A stretch of 64,000 nt of DNA. Origin: JAHEKD01 sp965204695 (GTDB lineage: Bacteria > Pseudomonadota > Gammaproteobacteria > Arenicellales > JAHEKD01). The first letter of the stretch is position 1; each line of letters starts with the position of its first letter. The stretch covers positions 4,898,001 through 4,962,000 of the forward strand of contig OZ242007.1 in assembly GCA_965204695.1 (NCBI GenBank), read 5' to 3'. Below are positions 27,771 through 37,432 of the stretch, one piece after another. Position numbers and translations under genes: made by a program. The notes under the pieces were generated by a model, which was not told the origin of the DNA, ran no database searches, and saw nothing but the letters and a program-made list of their open reading frames with translations.

Positions 27771-27994
27771 ATTAAATCATGATTTTTTCCTAGCCAGAAT
27801 TCTTTTTAGATACTTTGGGTGTTGGAGTGGTAACAATGTGTGTTTGCCTAAAATATAAGTGGAACCCTAGATCCGGTTAACTGCATCACAGCCATATTAG
27901 TAGCTAAATTTTCAAAAATACTAAAACAAAAAGTAGGTTTTAGACGAAAACATCATTAATAGTGATCAGTTCGATCAATACTGATTTAATACAG

Positions 27995-28876
27995 TGACCT
28001 AGCCCCGGAAAGTTGATCCAGTTGATGAGATAGGATTAGGTTTACTATTTAGCTTAAAGGAGCCAACTTATGCCTAAAGGTAAACGTGTCCCAACTGAGA
28101 CCATTGGCGAGTGAGTTTGGCCGTTATGGGTATCGACGTATTACTGCACTGTTAAAACTGTATCTGGGTTGGTGTGTCAATCATAAACGTGTGGAACGTA
28201 TCTGGCGACGAGAGGGGCTAAAAGTACCGAGCAAACAACCCAAACGAGGCCGACTATGGTTCAATGACGGTTCGTGTGTTCGATTGAGGCCGAGTTGGAA
28301 GAATCATGTCTGGGCGTATGATTTTGTTCAAGATCGTACCGATGATGGTCGAGCTTATCGGTTATTAACGATCATTGATGAATACACCCGAGAATGTCTG
28401 GCGATTATTACCGAGAGGCGTTTGAACAGTGCGAGTGTACTCAATGCTTTAGAACAGTTATTCATGACACGGGGTATTCCCGATCATATTCGATCAGATA
28501 ATGGTGTTGAATTCACGGCCAAGGCAGTACGCCAATGGTTAAATAAAATGCAGGTTAAAACGCTATTCATCGAACCCGGTTCACCCTGGGAAAACGGCTA
28601 CAATGAAAGCTTCAATGGCAAGTTGCGTGATGAATTGCTGGATCGTGAAGTGTTTTATACGCTGACTGAAGCACAGGTGCTGATAGAACGATGGCGGATC
28701 CATTACAACACGATTCGACCACACTCATCACTAGGTTATCGACCACCAGCCCCGGAAACGATCTTGCCAAACCCTTCAAGAATTGCTTACACTACGTTCC
28801 AGCCCTTCTTGAAGGGAAACTGTAACCCGAACCAAATACTAACTTCTTAACTGGTACCAACTTAAGGGGCAGATCA
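27995..28876 (+). mobile_element. IS3-family element, copy A (internally deleted)
   Basis: It starts TGACCTAGCCCCGGAAAGTT and ends with the matching inverted end (reverse complement TGATCTGCCCCTTAAGTT). Compared with copy B, about 405 bp are missing between codon 12 of orfA and the middle of orfB, with the junction at a 2-3 bp microhomology. No target duplication is visible (ACAG before, ATCA after). It is probably not autonomous, although the catalytic half of the transposase is complete. Confidence 0.8.
28086..28850 (+). pseudogene. IS3-family OrfB transposase, truncated (copy A)
   Basis: The retained part begins at LASEFGRYGYRRITALLK and carries the whole rve/DDE core: D in WAYDFVQD, D in IRSDNGVEF and E in WENGYNESFNGKLRDELL. 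The N-terminal third of OrfB and nearly all of OrfA are deleted. A GTG at 28086 inside the orfA remnant could start it in frame. About 95% of the residues match copy B. Confidence 0.8.
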
Positions 28877-28895
28877 ATCATGGCAAGGAGGAGGG

Positions 28896-29309
28896 ATGTT
28901 AGCAGCAGCTTTGTTAAGTAATAAAATAAAGATACTTAGGGTGGAGTTTGTAATGTATCTGGTAGCAATTCTAAGTAGTATATCGACTATCATTTTTGCA
29001 TTTTGTACACAGGGTTGGAGTTTATCTATCACCCATGGCTTTATGGGTTTTTTCGGATATATTCTGTTTATTAGAATTAGTGCTAGGATTTCCGAGCTAT
29101 CTAAAAATGAAAATATAGGTCGGTCAAAATTGTTTTTGTCAGTCTCTATGGCCATATCAGCCGCAGTAATGTGTTTATCACCAACGATAATATCACTTGA
29201 ATATACGGCATCTTATTTTTTATTTTGGGGGTCACTAATGCTGTTTGCATCAATAATGCTCTATTGTTGGAGGGCTATAGGAGAGAAAATTATTACAGCA
29301 AAGAATTAG
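28896..29309 (+). CDS. Small membrane protein, about four helices
   Basis: A 137-residue hydrophobic protein with predicted helices near residues 19-38, 45-62, 83-100 and 108-126. The annotated ATG is preceded by GGAGGAG only 2-3 nt away. An ATG at 28953 preceded by GGTGGAG at a good distance would give a 118-residue protein starting MYLVAILSSIS and may be the true start. I recognise no family. It lies between the two IS3-type copies and may be a passenger of element 2. Confidence 0.5.
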   Translation: MLAAALLSNKIKILRVEFVMYLVAILSSISTIIFAFCTQGWSLSITHGFMGFFGYILFIRISARISELSKNENIGRSKLFLSVSMAISAAVMCLSPTIISLEYTASYFLFWGSLMLFASIMLYCWRAIGEKIITAKN

Positions 29310-29384
29310 TGTATCCTTTTATTTAACGCTTGGAATATGAACCCATCTTTATAAACCGAATGATTAGTATAGTTAGGACACTAC

Positions 29385-29612
29385 ATGCCAATGCCTAGTA
29401 TGACAGAAAATGAGCTTAATCAATTAAGATTTCTTGAAACTAAAATAATATATATAAAATCTAACTCCCATTTTGACGATGTTAGTTTGGAAAGACTTGT
29501 CAAGGTAGGATTAGTACTAAAGTGTAATACTTGCTGTAAAGATAAATTTTATACTTTATCTCCAACTGGTGAAAGGTACATACATTCGATACAAATGGAT
29601 GATTCATTTTAG
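29385..29612 (+). CDS. Hypothetical 75-residue protein, possible winged helix
   Basis: The pattern LERLVKVGLVLKC followed by KDKFYTLSPTGERYI resembles the wing and last strand of small winged-helix regulators, with a CNTCC cluster between. It has no signal peptide or membrane segment, and the match is too short to call. It precedes IS copy B by 100 bp in the same direction as the small membrane protein. Confidence 0.4.
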   Translation: MPMPSMTENELNQLRFLETKIIYIKSNSHFDDVSLERLVKVGLVLKCNTCCKDKFYTLSPTGERYIHSIQMDDSF

Positions 29613-29788
29613 GCAATACTTGGTTGTTATTAATTGTAAAATTTTTTTGGGCATTAGAATAAACTTTATCATATGAAGCCGCTATTTTTGATTTTGTCAT
29701 ATATATCGCATAATGACCTAGCCCCAGAAAGTTGATCCAGTTGATGAGATAGGATTTAGTTTACTATTTAGCTTAAAGGAGTCAATTT

Positions 29789-30070
29789 ATGCCTAAAGGT
29801 AAACGCGTTCCAACCGAGACCATAATCAAAACACTGCGTGAAGTGGAAATTCATCACGCCCAAGGTCACACCATTGCCGAGAGTTGCCGTCAGTGCGGTA
29901 TTACCGAACAAACCTACTACCGCTGGCGTAAGCAGTACGGTGGTATGCAAGTGAACCAGGTTCGTCAAATGAAGGATCTGGAAAAGGAGAATGCACGTCT
30001 TCGCAAAGCGGTGTCAGATTTAACACTGGATAAATTAATTCTAGAGGAAGCGCTGTCGGGAAAGTATTAA
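29789..30070 (+). CDS. IS3-family OrfA (copy B)
   Basis: A 93-residue OrfA with a helix-turn-helix (ESCRQCGITEQTYYRWRKQYGG) and leucine zipper (MKDLEKENARLRKAVSDLTL). Its end contains the heptamer GGGAAAG (30058-30064) in the G GGA AAG register, a canonical -1 slippage site. Slippage there leads directly into the orfB frame (VLSPERRRL), so the active transposase would be an OrfAB fusion. GGAG lies before the ATG. Confidence 0.85.
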   Translation: MPKGKRVPTETIIKTLREVEIHHAQGHTIAESCRQCGITEQTYYRWRKQYGGMQVNQVRQMKDLEKENARLRKAVSDLTLDKLILEEALSGKY

Positions 30071-30254
30071 GCCCTGAACGTCGCCGCTTATGTGTTGATC
30101 ATGTTCGGGACCAGTTAGCGGTTTCCGAACGACGTGCCTGTAAAGTGATCGGTCAACCCCGTTCCACCCAACGTTATCAGCGTATTGTCAAAGACGATGA
30201 GGCGGCGCTGACAGCGGATATCATTCGATTGGCGAGTGAGTTTGGCCGTTATGG
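30064..30254 (+). pseudogene. IS3-family OrfB, 5' fragment (copy B)
   Basis: Reads VLSPERRRLCVDHVRDQ and continues to EFGRYG, where the IS21 element is inserted after the target GTTATGG. It continues at 32755 beyond the insertion. Confidence 0.8.
30248..30254 (+). repeat. Target duplication of the IS21 insertion (left)
   Basis: GTTATGG is repeated at 32755-32761 on the other side of the IS21 element. In intact relatives (copy A) the word occurs once at this point in orfB. Confidence 0.85.
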
Positions 30255-30385
30255 TGTCAATCAGCGTTTAAAACTGGACACTTATCAGCGAGTAAAACTG
30301 AACAGTTAAATTCAATATAATTCGGTCATTAGCAACTCAAGTGAAGCGTAGCGGAACTTGAGTTGGGCTGTTTCTCCTGAGTTCC

Positions 30386-31147
30386 CTACGATGATTTTTT
30401 CTTTATGTTGGTCTTGAGTTTGAGCTTGGAACTGGACTGCTTAAATCGGTACGAGTCATTACCCGTTTCAATAATTGAGCAGTGATGGGTGACTCGATCC
30501 AGTAAAGCGGTCGTCATTTTCTCATCACCAAACACCCGCACCCATTCACTGAAGTTTAGATTGGTGGTGAACAGGATGGTTGTTTTCTCATACAACTTGC
30601 TGATTAGGTGGAATAACAATGCACCACCAGAAGCCGGAAACGGCAAATAACCCAGTTCATCGAAGATAACAGCATCCAAGGGCTGCATAATCCGTGCCAG
30701 TCGTCCCTGTTTATCGTCCTGCTGTTCTTTGATGAGCAAATTCACCAGATCGACCACGTTGTAAAAGCGTACTCGTCGACCTGAATGAATGGCTTTAATA
30801 CCAATGGCGGTTGCTAGATGTGTTTTACCTGTGCCGGTGCCACCGACAAAGATCAAGTTGTGAGCTCGATCCATAAAATCGGCTTGTGCTAAATCTTTGA
30901 TGAGGGATTGTTCAACCTTGGACTGGGTAAAATCAAATTGTTGTAGATCGCGATGGTGTGGGAACTTGGCGACTTTCATCTGGTAGTTTAGTCGTCTGAC
31001 CTCTCGGTCAGCGCGTTCGGCATCCATCAATTTGATTAACCCGGATTGCAGAGTGACCTTGGTGCGAGGTGAATCGATCAGCTCAGGCAAACAGTCAGCC
31101 ATGCCGTGCAGTTTTAGCGCTTTGAGTTCATCGACGAGTTCAAGCAT
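30386..31147 (-). CDS. istB: IS21-family helper ATPase IstB
   Basis: A 253-residue AAA+ ATPase with Walker A GGTGTGKTHLA and Walker B VIFDELGYLPF, followed by a sensor-1 FTTNLNFSEW. IstB assembles on target DNA and recruits the IstA transposase. The ATG at 31147 (MLELVDELKALKLHG) is preferred over one 30 bp upstream; it overlaps the end of istA, which is normal for IS21. Confidence 0.92.
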   Translation of the reverse strand: MLELVDELKALKLHGMADCLPELIDSPRTKVTLQSGLIKLMDAERADREVRRLNYQMKVAKFPHHRDLQQFDFTQSKVEQSLIKDLAQADFMDRAHNLIFVGGTGTGKTHLATAIGIKAIHSGRRVRFYNVVDLVNLLIKEQQDDKQGRLARIMQPLDAVIFDELGYLPFPASGGALLFHLISKLYEKTTILFTTNLNFSEWVRVFGDEKMTTALLDRVTHHCSIIETGNDSYRFKQSSSKLKLKTNIKKKSS

Positions 31148-32639
31148 GATTGACCTCCTGGGCGCAAAGTTGATCATACCGACCTACATTAGCCACTGGT
31201 GGAACGCTCAGTACCGGGGCATCGGTGATCGTCATCGCTTGAATCGGCTCAGATTCAATTAATCGATGCACCAGATTGGTAATGACCGATAGTTGGGTTG
31301 TCTTTGCATCTAATGCTAATTCACAGGCTACACTCACGGTTTCCAGGCCATGCTGACGAACCAATAGTAATAATTGCACAAACTCCCGATCACCCCCGTC
31401 ACGTTTGAGATAGCGGGCTTTAAGCGTTAACAACGCTTTAGGTAATTCCCAATCGACAAACGGGGCACCGTTGCGCAACGCACCCGGTTTAATCTCAAGC
31501 ACTGGCAAATAATGCCAGGGATCAAAGATCATTTGGTCTCGTGCAAACGAGCGCTGATGTTCGGCGACCACCACGTCATTGACGACAACTTTAATGAGTG
31601 TGGCATACGCTCGTACAGAGACTACCTGACCGACATACTGACACGGTACCGAGTATTGGTTGCGATCATAGTGCACCACACAGGTCGCATGTACACGCGC
31701 TAAACGTTCATAATACCCATCAAAAGCCACGATGGCACCACGCAAGTGGGCTTGTTCCTCGGCAAAGACCTCATCAATTAACATGGATTTATTCGTGGGG
31801 TGTGGACGTTGACCCATCTGCTTACAGCGTTGTTCCAGCCATTGGTTTAATTCATTTAAATCCGCAAACGTTGACCGTGGCACAAATAATCGCTGACGCA
31901 TAATACCGACTTGGCGTTCAACCTGACCTTTCTCCCAGCCTGCAGCCGGCGTGCAGGCAATCGGTTCTATCAGATAATGATTCATCAGGCTTAAAAAACG
32001 CCGATTAAACTCTCGGTGTTTACCTTGGAGAATGCTATTCACGATCGGCTTAGGGTTATCGTATATCATCTTCTTCGGTAATCCATCGAAGAACTCAAAC
32101 GCCCGGATATGTGCATCAAAGACCATCTCCTGGGTTTCTCTGGAATACGCGCGTAGATACGATTTACGTGAATGGCATAATCTAAAATGAGCCAGCTTAA
32201 TCTTGACGTTACAACCCCCCAAGATAATCTGCTCGTGTGACCAGTCAAACTGACACGCTTCACCCGGTGCAAAGATCAAGGGTATATAGGCCTGTTTGAT
32301 CGACTGACTGGACTGGTCCTTCCAGGCTTTGACAAACCGCTGAACGCTGTCATACGCCCCTCGATAACCCTGAAGTTGAATGCCCTCATACAATTGGACA
32401 GCAGTACGTCGAGCCCGTACTGAACGGGTGGCATCTACTTCAAGCCATTCGATTAGCTGGGGTTTGAATGACTCCAGCTTCGGACAGACGATAGGAACTG
32501 AACGCTGGTAAACCGGTTCGTTGGATTCATTTAAATATTTATATACGGTCGTGCGCGATACATTAAATTCACGGGCCACTTCGCTGACATTGCGGCCGTC
32601 GACTAAACACATTCGTCGTATCTTGGTACAGATATGCAT
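31140..32639 (-). CDS. istA: IS21-family transposase IstA
   Basis: A DDE transposase with an N-terminal helix-turn-helix (RNVSEVAREFNVSRTTVYKYL) and an rve-like core holding CQFDWSHEQI and MIYDNPKPIV with a later glutamate in the EKGQVERQVG stretch. A C-terminal Mu-like barrel (YDRNQYSVPCQYVGQVV) follows. The open frame extends to 32735, but the ATG at 32639 gives the N-terminus expected for the family (MHICTKIRRMCLVDGR). Confidence 0.9.
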   Translation of the reverse strand: MHICTKIRRMCLVDGRNVSEVAREFNVSRTTVYKYLNESNEPVYQRSVPIVCPKLESFKPQLIEWLEVDATRSVRARRTAVQLYEGIQLQGYRGAYDSVQRFVKAWKDQSSQSIKQAYIPLIFAPGEACQFDWSHEQIILGGCNVKIKLAHFRLCHSRKSYLRAYSRETQEMVFDAHIRAFEFFDGLPKKMIYDNPKPIVNSILQGKHREFNRRFLSLMNHYLIEPIACTPAAGWEKGQVERQVGIMRQRLFVPRSTFADLNELNQWLEQRCKQMGQRPHPTNKSMLIDEVFAEEQAHLRGAIVAFDGYYERLARVHATCVVHYDRNQYSVPCQYVGQVVSVRAYATLIKVVVNDVVVAEHQRSFARDQMIFDPWHYLPVLEIKPGALRNGAPFVDWELPKALLTLKARYLKRDGGDREFVQLLLLVRQHGLETVSVACELALDAKTTQLSVITNLVHRLIESEPIQAMTITDAPVLSVPPVANVGRYDQLCAQEVNHA

Positions 32640-32754
32640 GCAGATCACCTGACAGTTTCCTCGGATTCTTAACTCCGAGACAGTTAATAGTATGGTGTTC
32701 AGTTTTACACGCTGATCACCCCCGAAACTGTCCATTTTTGCACGCTGTTTAACA

Positions 32755-33497
32755 GTTATGGGTATCGCCGTATTACTGCACTGTTAAAACTGTATCTGGG
32801 TTGGTGTGTCAATCATAAACGTGTAGAACGTATCTGGCGACGTGAGGGGCTAAAAGTACCGAGTAAACAACCCAAACGAGGTCGACTATGGCTCAATGAT
32901 GGCTCGTGTGTTCGATTAAGACCGAGTTGGAAGAATCATGTCTGGGCCTATGACTTCGTTCAAGATCTTACGGATGATGGTCGTGCTTATCGACTGTTAA
33001 CCATCATTGATGAATATACCCGAGAATGTCTGGCGATTATTACTGAGAGACGTCTGAACAGTGCTAGTGTACTCAACGCTCTAGAACAGTTATTCATGGC
33101 ACGTGGTATTCCTGATCATATTCGCTCCGATAATGGGTCCGAATTCACGGCCAGGGCTGTACGTGAATGGTTAACCAAAATGAAAGTTAAAACGTTATTT
33201 ATTGAACCCGGTTCTCCCTGGGAGAACGGTTACAATGAAAGTTTCAATGGCAAGCCACGTGATGAACTGTTGGATCGTGAAGTGCTTTATACATTGACTG
33301 AAGCACAAGTGCTGGTTGAGCGATGGCGGGTCCATTACAACACAATTCGACCACACTCATCGCTAGGTTATCGACCACCAGCCCCGCAGACGATCTTGCC
33401 AAACCCTTCAAGAATTGCTTACACTACGTTCCAGCCCTTCTTGAAGGGAAACTGTAACCCTAACCAGAGACTAACTTCTAAACTGGTACCAACTTAA
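32755..33497 (+). pseudogene. IS3-family OrfB, 3' fragment (copy B)
   Basis: Continues the OrfB frame from YGYRRITALLK through the DDE core (DFVQD, RSDNGSEF, ENGYNESFNG) to the stop at 33497. It has no start of its own; an internal ATG at 33096 would give only the last 133 residues. A KPRD in place of KLRD beside the catalytic Glu differs from copy A. Confidence 0.85.
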
Positions 33498-33594
33498 GGG
33501 GCAGATCAATAACATCCTTAGTCGGGAAATTTGATCTTATAAGTTTCGTTAATAGGAAAAGTATACCGGGGACAATTTGGGAATTATTTAATTG

Positions 33595-33692
33595 TTTTAA
33601 TAGAAATAAATGCAGTAAACGCCCAAATTTATAAGTTATTGATATTTATAGTGATTCGAAACCAGAATAATGGCTTCGAACCAGATAATCGG
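33595..33692 (+). repeat. Right-end module of element 2 (copy b)
   Basis: A diverged copy of 27448-27553 in the same order: TTTTAATAGAAATAAATGCAG, CCCAAATTTA, TAAGTTATTGA, ATTCGAAAC and GGCTTCGAA. It lies 340 bp before att copy S3. Confidence 0.6.
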
Positions 33693-33779
33693 GTTGAGTA
33701 ATCTAATATTTACAAACTGACCAACGACTAGAAGTTGGAGAGAAAGATGATCGTATCTTTTGTAACAAAATATACGGGT

Positions 33780-33797
33780 GTGCCAATTTTGTGCCAA
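33780..33797 (+). repeat. Phased direct repeat near S3, candidate arm site
   Basis: GTGCCAA occurs at 33780-33786 and 33791-33797, again an 11-bp period. It is on the inner side of the right boundary of element 2, about 240 bp from the att copy. Confidence 0.45.
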
Positions 33798-34034
33798 AGT
33801 AGGTGGTATTTAGGCACATTTACTGGTGTTTTCTGGAGCTTTGAAGGTTGGCAAGCGCTGTAAGTGATTGATTCTTATAGAACAGTAAATTTGAGAGTCG
33901 TCACTCATAATGATGGGGTCGATCAATCGAATTCAACATCATTTTTTGAAGGGAAACACCAGGTTATTAAGTTAAAATATAGATTCCGTAACTTGTTGAT
34001 AATAAAGAAAAATAAATTATCAGTTGCACACATG

Positions 34035-34090
34035 TCTTGAGGGGGTAGTGAGCCTAGCTCGTGCCGGTTCGAGTCCGGCCATCGGCACCA
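34035..34090 (+). repeat. att copy S3 (perfect 56-bp tRNA-Leu 3' end)
   Basis: Identical to 15519-15574 over 56 bp. The 50 bp before it (33982-34034, with GTAACTTGTTGATAA and TAAATTATC) recur before the decayed copy S4 (43661-43709). Confidence 0.9.
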
Positions 34091-34523
34091 CATTCTTTTA
34101 ATGCAGATATAATAACTCTGCAGTCTGGGGTGGTAAGTGAGGTCTATGAGTCTAACTCCAAGAAAGCAGATTTTAAGAGTTCCCGATAATCAACCTTTGA
34201 GCAAATTTTCGATAGGCAATTTCGTTTGTAGATATCTGTGAACTCGATTCCAGCAGAGCAGGCTATCAACCTTTCCGATACAGCAACTTAGATTTAGTTT
34301 TAGAACGACAAATTTCTATAAGAGTTTGAGAACTTCATTCCAAGAAGGCAGAGTTAAAATTTAACCACTACAGAAACATTCACGTGAAATTATGCAGTAG
34401 CTGACCTTTTCCCAGCAATTATAGTCATGACATTGATGAGATTAATACTAACAAAACGGCACGTTCCCGGACCTCAGGTGAATAACTAGGTTGTATGCTA
34501 ATAGACTAATCCACTCAAAGGTT

Positions 34524-37322
34524 TTAGTCTCTGACAACCCTTGAGTGAATCACTTGTTTCTGATCCACCAGAATTGTGCTTTGCTCAGGCCCAACAACAG
34601 ATGTCGCCACAGACGCACTGCTCGGGTGAACACTTTGACCAGTATTAAGTCCCATCTGAAACGCTTGACCTTTCTCCGCCAAAGGTTGGCTGCTACTTGA
34701 TATCAAAGATGCTGATGTACTTTTCATTGAACTCACTAGGGATAACAGCACTGATGACACATACGGCAGGCTTTGCACGCATAGAAGCGTAATCCAAAGA
34801 CGTGTATCAGCTAAATAGGTGTCGTCACGAAGACTAATGAAGATTGCACAGAGTATAAGTGCCAAGGCAAGCAGACTTTCTTCTTTTACCGTTTGAAACG
34901 ATCTAAAGATAGAGTGCGCTTTTGCTTTCTTCGGTGTGCGATAAAAACCAATATTATTAGCAAACATTCCTGCTAACATGGCTCGAGCAATTGTGTGTGA
35001 AACTGCCAACCCGGATATTGCGGCCGCAAGGCTTTGCCTTACCCCAGCTTTTAATCGGTAGCGGTATAACATCAGCATTTTGCACTGTTTGAAGCCAAAA
35101 AATGCAAGTGGCAGTGCGCTGAGTAATGCCGCAGGAGGCGTTATAAGATGGGGCGCCAAGATGAGTACAATAGAAAAAGCAATGGCAAATAAGTTGAACA
35201 ACAAACACAGTCCATCAGAGAGCCACGGTAGCCAGCCAGCCAAAAAATGATAGCGCTGACCCGCAGTTAGGTTCGATCGAGTGAATAGACCCAGTTGGCT
35301 CGCATGCTTGCGTAATATTCGCATAGCGCCGTACGCCCAGCGAAAGCGTTGCATTCGATAGTCATGAAACGTATCAGGCATCAGCCCTCGACCATAGGAC
35401 GTTGGGATGTAAATCGCTTGATACCCAGCTTCTAGAATCCTCAAGCCCAGTTCTGCATCTTCGGTAATACACCATTGCGACCAACCACCAACATTTTGTA
35501 AGACGTCGCGACGTATCAATGTCATTGTACCGTGTTGGATGATGGCATTGCGTACATTACGATTAATCATGCCAATACCGAAAAAACCAGCGTACTCGCA
35601 GTAAAGCATTGACTTGAAAAGGTTCTTATTCGCATCGCGATAATCTTGTGGCGCTTGTACAATGGCTATGTTTGTGTCGTCGAACAACGGTATACAATCA
35701 GACAACCAGTCAGATTTAACCACATAGTCGCTATCTATGACGGCGATCACTTCCGCATCCTTCGACGTGTGTGAAAGGGCATAATTCAGAGCACCAGCCT
35801 TAAAGCCTTCCAATGATTTCACGTGATGGAAGTGAAACATTGAGCCTTGTTCCTTGCACCAAAGGTGCACGGGCATCCAAATATCTTCACTTTCCGTGTT
35901 GTTATCAATGACCAGCACTTCATAATTCGGATAGTCCAATCGTTGCAAGGCTTGCAACGTATTAATCACTAATGAGGGGGGTTCGTTGTGAATGGGGACG
36001 TGGATAGAAACTTTTGGCGTAGACCTGAGTTTTGATTCCTTGGCTGTTTCTGTCGACAATGAATGGGTTAAATCAGAAGGCATGAACAAAGTTGAAGCGC
36101 GTTTTTTGCGCCATAAAGTTTCAGCCCATTCGTGTGCTTCTATAGAAAGCGCTGTTGCAATCACACACACACATAGCAACAAGAGTAAGGCTATCAATAT
36201 TTCCGGACCCATTAAATATCGACTGAAGTAACTATACAAATGCCAGATAAGGAAACCTGATAATAAATAGGAAACCACCACCAGAAAGGTTTTACCGCGT
36301 GTACTAAGAGCACTACTATCACGAAGTAAAACTATCGTTAAAATACCCGCGGTGAATAGGGTGGCGACGACGATGAATAGCCAGTCATTCACTGGACGTA
36401 TGGAACGGCTTTCAAAAACCTGTTTGGGTTGACGCGAGGCGTTGTAAATTCCCCAGTAACGACCCACTTCGCCTTCTTGAATTTTCCAAGGTTGATCAAA
36501 GGCTTCCAAGGCAAAGTATTGGACTTGTTGTGCGTGCGCTAATTCAAGAAATTTACGCAGGAAATGGGTCTGATTTAATTGGGATGGTACCGCACCGTGA
36601 TACTGTCGCCCATCGCTTGGCCATCCGACCTCTCCTAGAACTATTGGTTTACTGGGGAAGGCCTGCTGTAATTGTTGGTAACGGCTCATCACATAATCTG
36701 GCGCGGCCTGAACCGATATGCCTTCCCAGTAAGGCAATACATGAGCGGTTATAAAGTCTACGTGTTGTGCCAGCTCTGGATTCTCTAACCAGATGTCCCA
36801 GGTTTCGGCTACCGTAATGGGTATGTTTTTCACAATACGTCGCACTTGTTGAATATGATCGATTATTTCAAAGGTCGTGAGTTCCTGGCGCAGCAGCACT
36901 TCATTACCAACCACAATGCTTTTCACTTGAGAATTAAATGTAGGGGCAATTTGAGCAAGGCGTTTTAATTCTTGCTGATTGCGTGTTTCATCTGCGCTGA
37001 GCCAAACGCCCACAACAACTTCAAGCTCTGTTTGAGCGGCTAGTCGTGGTATGTCTCCTAAAATCCCCTCAATTGAATAAGTGCGAACTGCATTTACTCG
37101 CCCATCGATCAGCGTTAAGTCTTCAAGCACTTCTTCCTCTGTCGGAAAACTTGCGATGTTCAGCGGTGATTGATTGATTCTGAAAGGCGAAAAGGATACC
37201 CCGTCTAAAGTATCAGGCCACGAAGGCGCGGCTATTGGTCGGTTAAAAAAAATGGCGAGCAACACCATCATAACACCGACTATGGCGAATATTAACGTGG
37301 ATGTTTTGTCGAGTTTAGACAC
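34524..37322 (-). CDS. NdvB-like beta-1,3-glucan synthase (GH17 + GT2)
   Basis: A 932-residue inner-membrane protein. An N-terminal helix is followed by a periplasmic GH17-like glucanosyltransferase domain with the acid E141 in VVGNEV and nucleophile E231 in LGEVGWPSDG. Further helices lead to a GT2 glycosyltransferase with DSD at 530-532, TED at 620-622 and QRFRW at 658-662, then a membrane bundle. The arrangement matches NdvB of Pseudomonas and Bradyrhizobium, which makes periplasmic cyclic beta-glucans. It uses UDP-glucose at the cytoplasmic face; the GH17 domain may close or remodel the chain outside. The sulfatase-fold gene follows the same direction upstream. Confidence 0.85.
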   Translation of the reverse strand: MSKLDKTSTLIFAIVGVMMVLLAIFFNRPIAAPSWPDTLDGVSFSPFRINQSPLNIASFPTEEEVLEDLTLIDGRVNAVRTYSIEGILGDIPRLAAQTELEVVVGVWLSADETRNQQELKRLAQIAPTFNSQVKSIVVGNEVLLRQELTTFEIIDHIQQVRRIVKNIPITVAETWDIWLENPELAQHVDFITAHVLPYWEGISVQAAPDYVMSRYQQLQQAFPSKPIVLGEVGWPSDGRQYHGAVPSQLNQTHFLRKFLELAHAQQVQYFALEAFDQPWKIQEGEVGRYWGIYNASRQPKQVFESRSIRPVNDWLFIVVATLFTAGILTIVLLRDSSALSTRGKTFLVVVSYLLSGFLIWHLYSYFSRYLMGPEILIALLLLLCVCVIATALSIEAHEWAETLWRKKRASTLFMPSDLTHSLSTETAKESKLRSTPKVSIHVPIHNEPPSLVINTLQALQRLDYPNYEVLVIDNNTESEDIWMPVHLWCKEQGSMFHFHHVKSLEGFKAGALNYALSHTSKDAEVIAVIDSDYVVKSDWLSDCIPLFDDTNIAIVQAPQDYRDANKNLFKSMLYCEYAGFFGIGMINRNVRNAIIQHGTMTLIRRDVLQNVGGWSQWCITEDAELGLRILEAGYQAIYIPTSYGRGLMPDTFHDYRMQRFRWAYGAMRILRKHASQLGLFTRSNLTAGQRYHFLAGWLPWLSDGLCLLFNLFAIAFSIVLILAPHLITPPAALLSALPLAFFGFKQCKMLMLYRYRLKAGVRQSLAAAISGLAVSHTIARAMLAGMFANNIGFYRTPKKAKAHSIFRSFQTVKEESLLALALILCAIFISLRDDTYLADTRLWITLLCVQSLPYVSSVLLSLVSSMKSTSASLISSSSQPLAEKGQAFQMGLNTGQSVHPSSASVATSVVGPEQSTILVDQKQVIHSRVVRD

Positions 37323-37432
37323 CGTTTTAAACGTAATTTAGTATTGAAATTCTATGGTTTGTTGTTCAAGTAATAACTATCACCTAATTTATTTGTTTGA
37401 TTCGATTATTGAAGAGAAGTTTCAAACGAAAT

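Larger units (their letters stand above)
27336..27994. other. Noncoding junction between elements 1 and 2
   Basis: No convincing gene. It holds the right-end module of element 1, att copy S2 and the arm-type repeat of element 2. The remainder is AT-rich and carries stops in all frames. Confidence 0.6.
30255..32754 (-). mobile_element. IS21-family insertion sequence, 2.5 kb
   Basis: The left end TGTCAATCAGCGTTTAAAAC and the inverted right end TGTTAAACAGCGTGCAAAAA are related terminal repeats starting with TG. A 7-bp target duplication flanks the element. It contains istA and istB in the usual overlapping order, reading leftward. Both look intact, so the element may still be active. Confidence 0.93.
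29714..33508 (+). mobile_element. IS3-family element, copy B, interrupted by IS21 element
   Basis: Ends are TGACCTAGCCCCAGAAAGTT and, inverted, TGATCTGCCCCTTAAGTT. A 4-bp target duplication ATAA flanks it (29710-29713 and 33509-33512). Without the inserted IS21 element and its duplicated target it would be about 1.29 kb with a complete orfA and an orfB joined by a -1 frameshift. Same family and orientation as copy A. Confidence 0.88.
27676..34090. mobile_element. Integrative element 2 at tRNA-Leu, filled by insertion sequences
   Basis: A 6.4-kb block between att copies S2 and S3. It contains a phased arm-type repeat 78 bp inside S2, a deleted IS3-type copy, two small genes, a second IS3-type copy carrying an IS21 element, a right-end module like that of element 1 and another phased repeat near S3. 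It has no integrase. Its cargo is almost entirely transposable DNA. Confidence 0.6.
33509..34523. other. Noncoding junction between elements 2 and 3
   Basis: No gene seen. It holds the right-end module, the phased repeat and att copy S3. After S3 come three loose repeats about 90 bp apart, each around TCCAAGAA or TCCAGCAGA followed by a GCAG word (near 34160, 34248 and 34335). The DNA right of S3 resembles the DNA right of the decayed copy S5. Confidence 0.55.

Noticed and set aside
31598..31903. Frames opposite istA and other long genes
   Set aside because: They are antisense shadows of clearly recognisable coding sequences.
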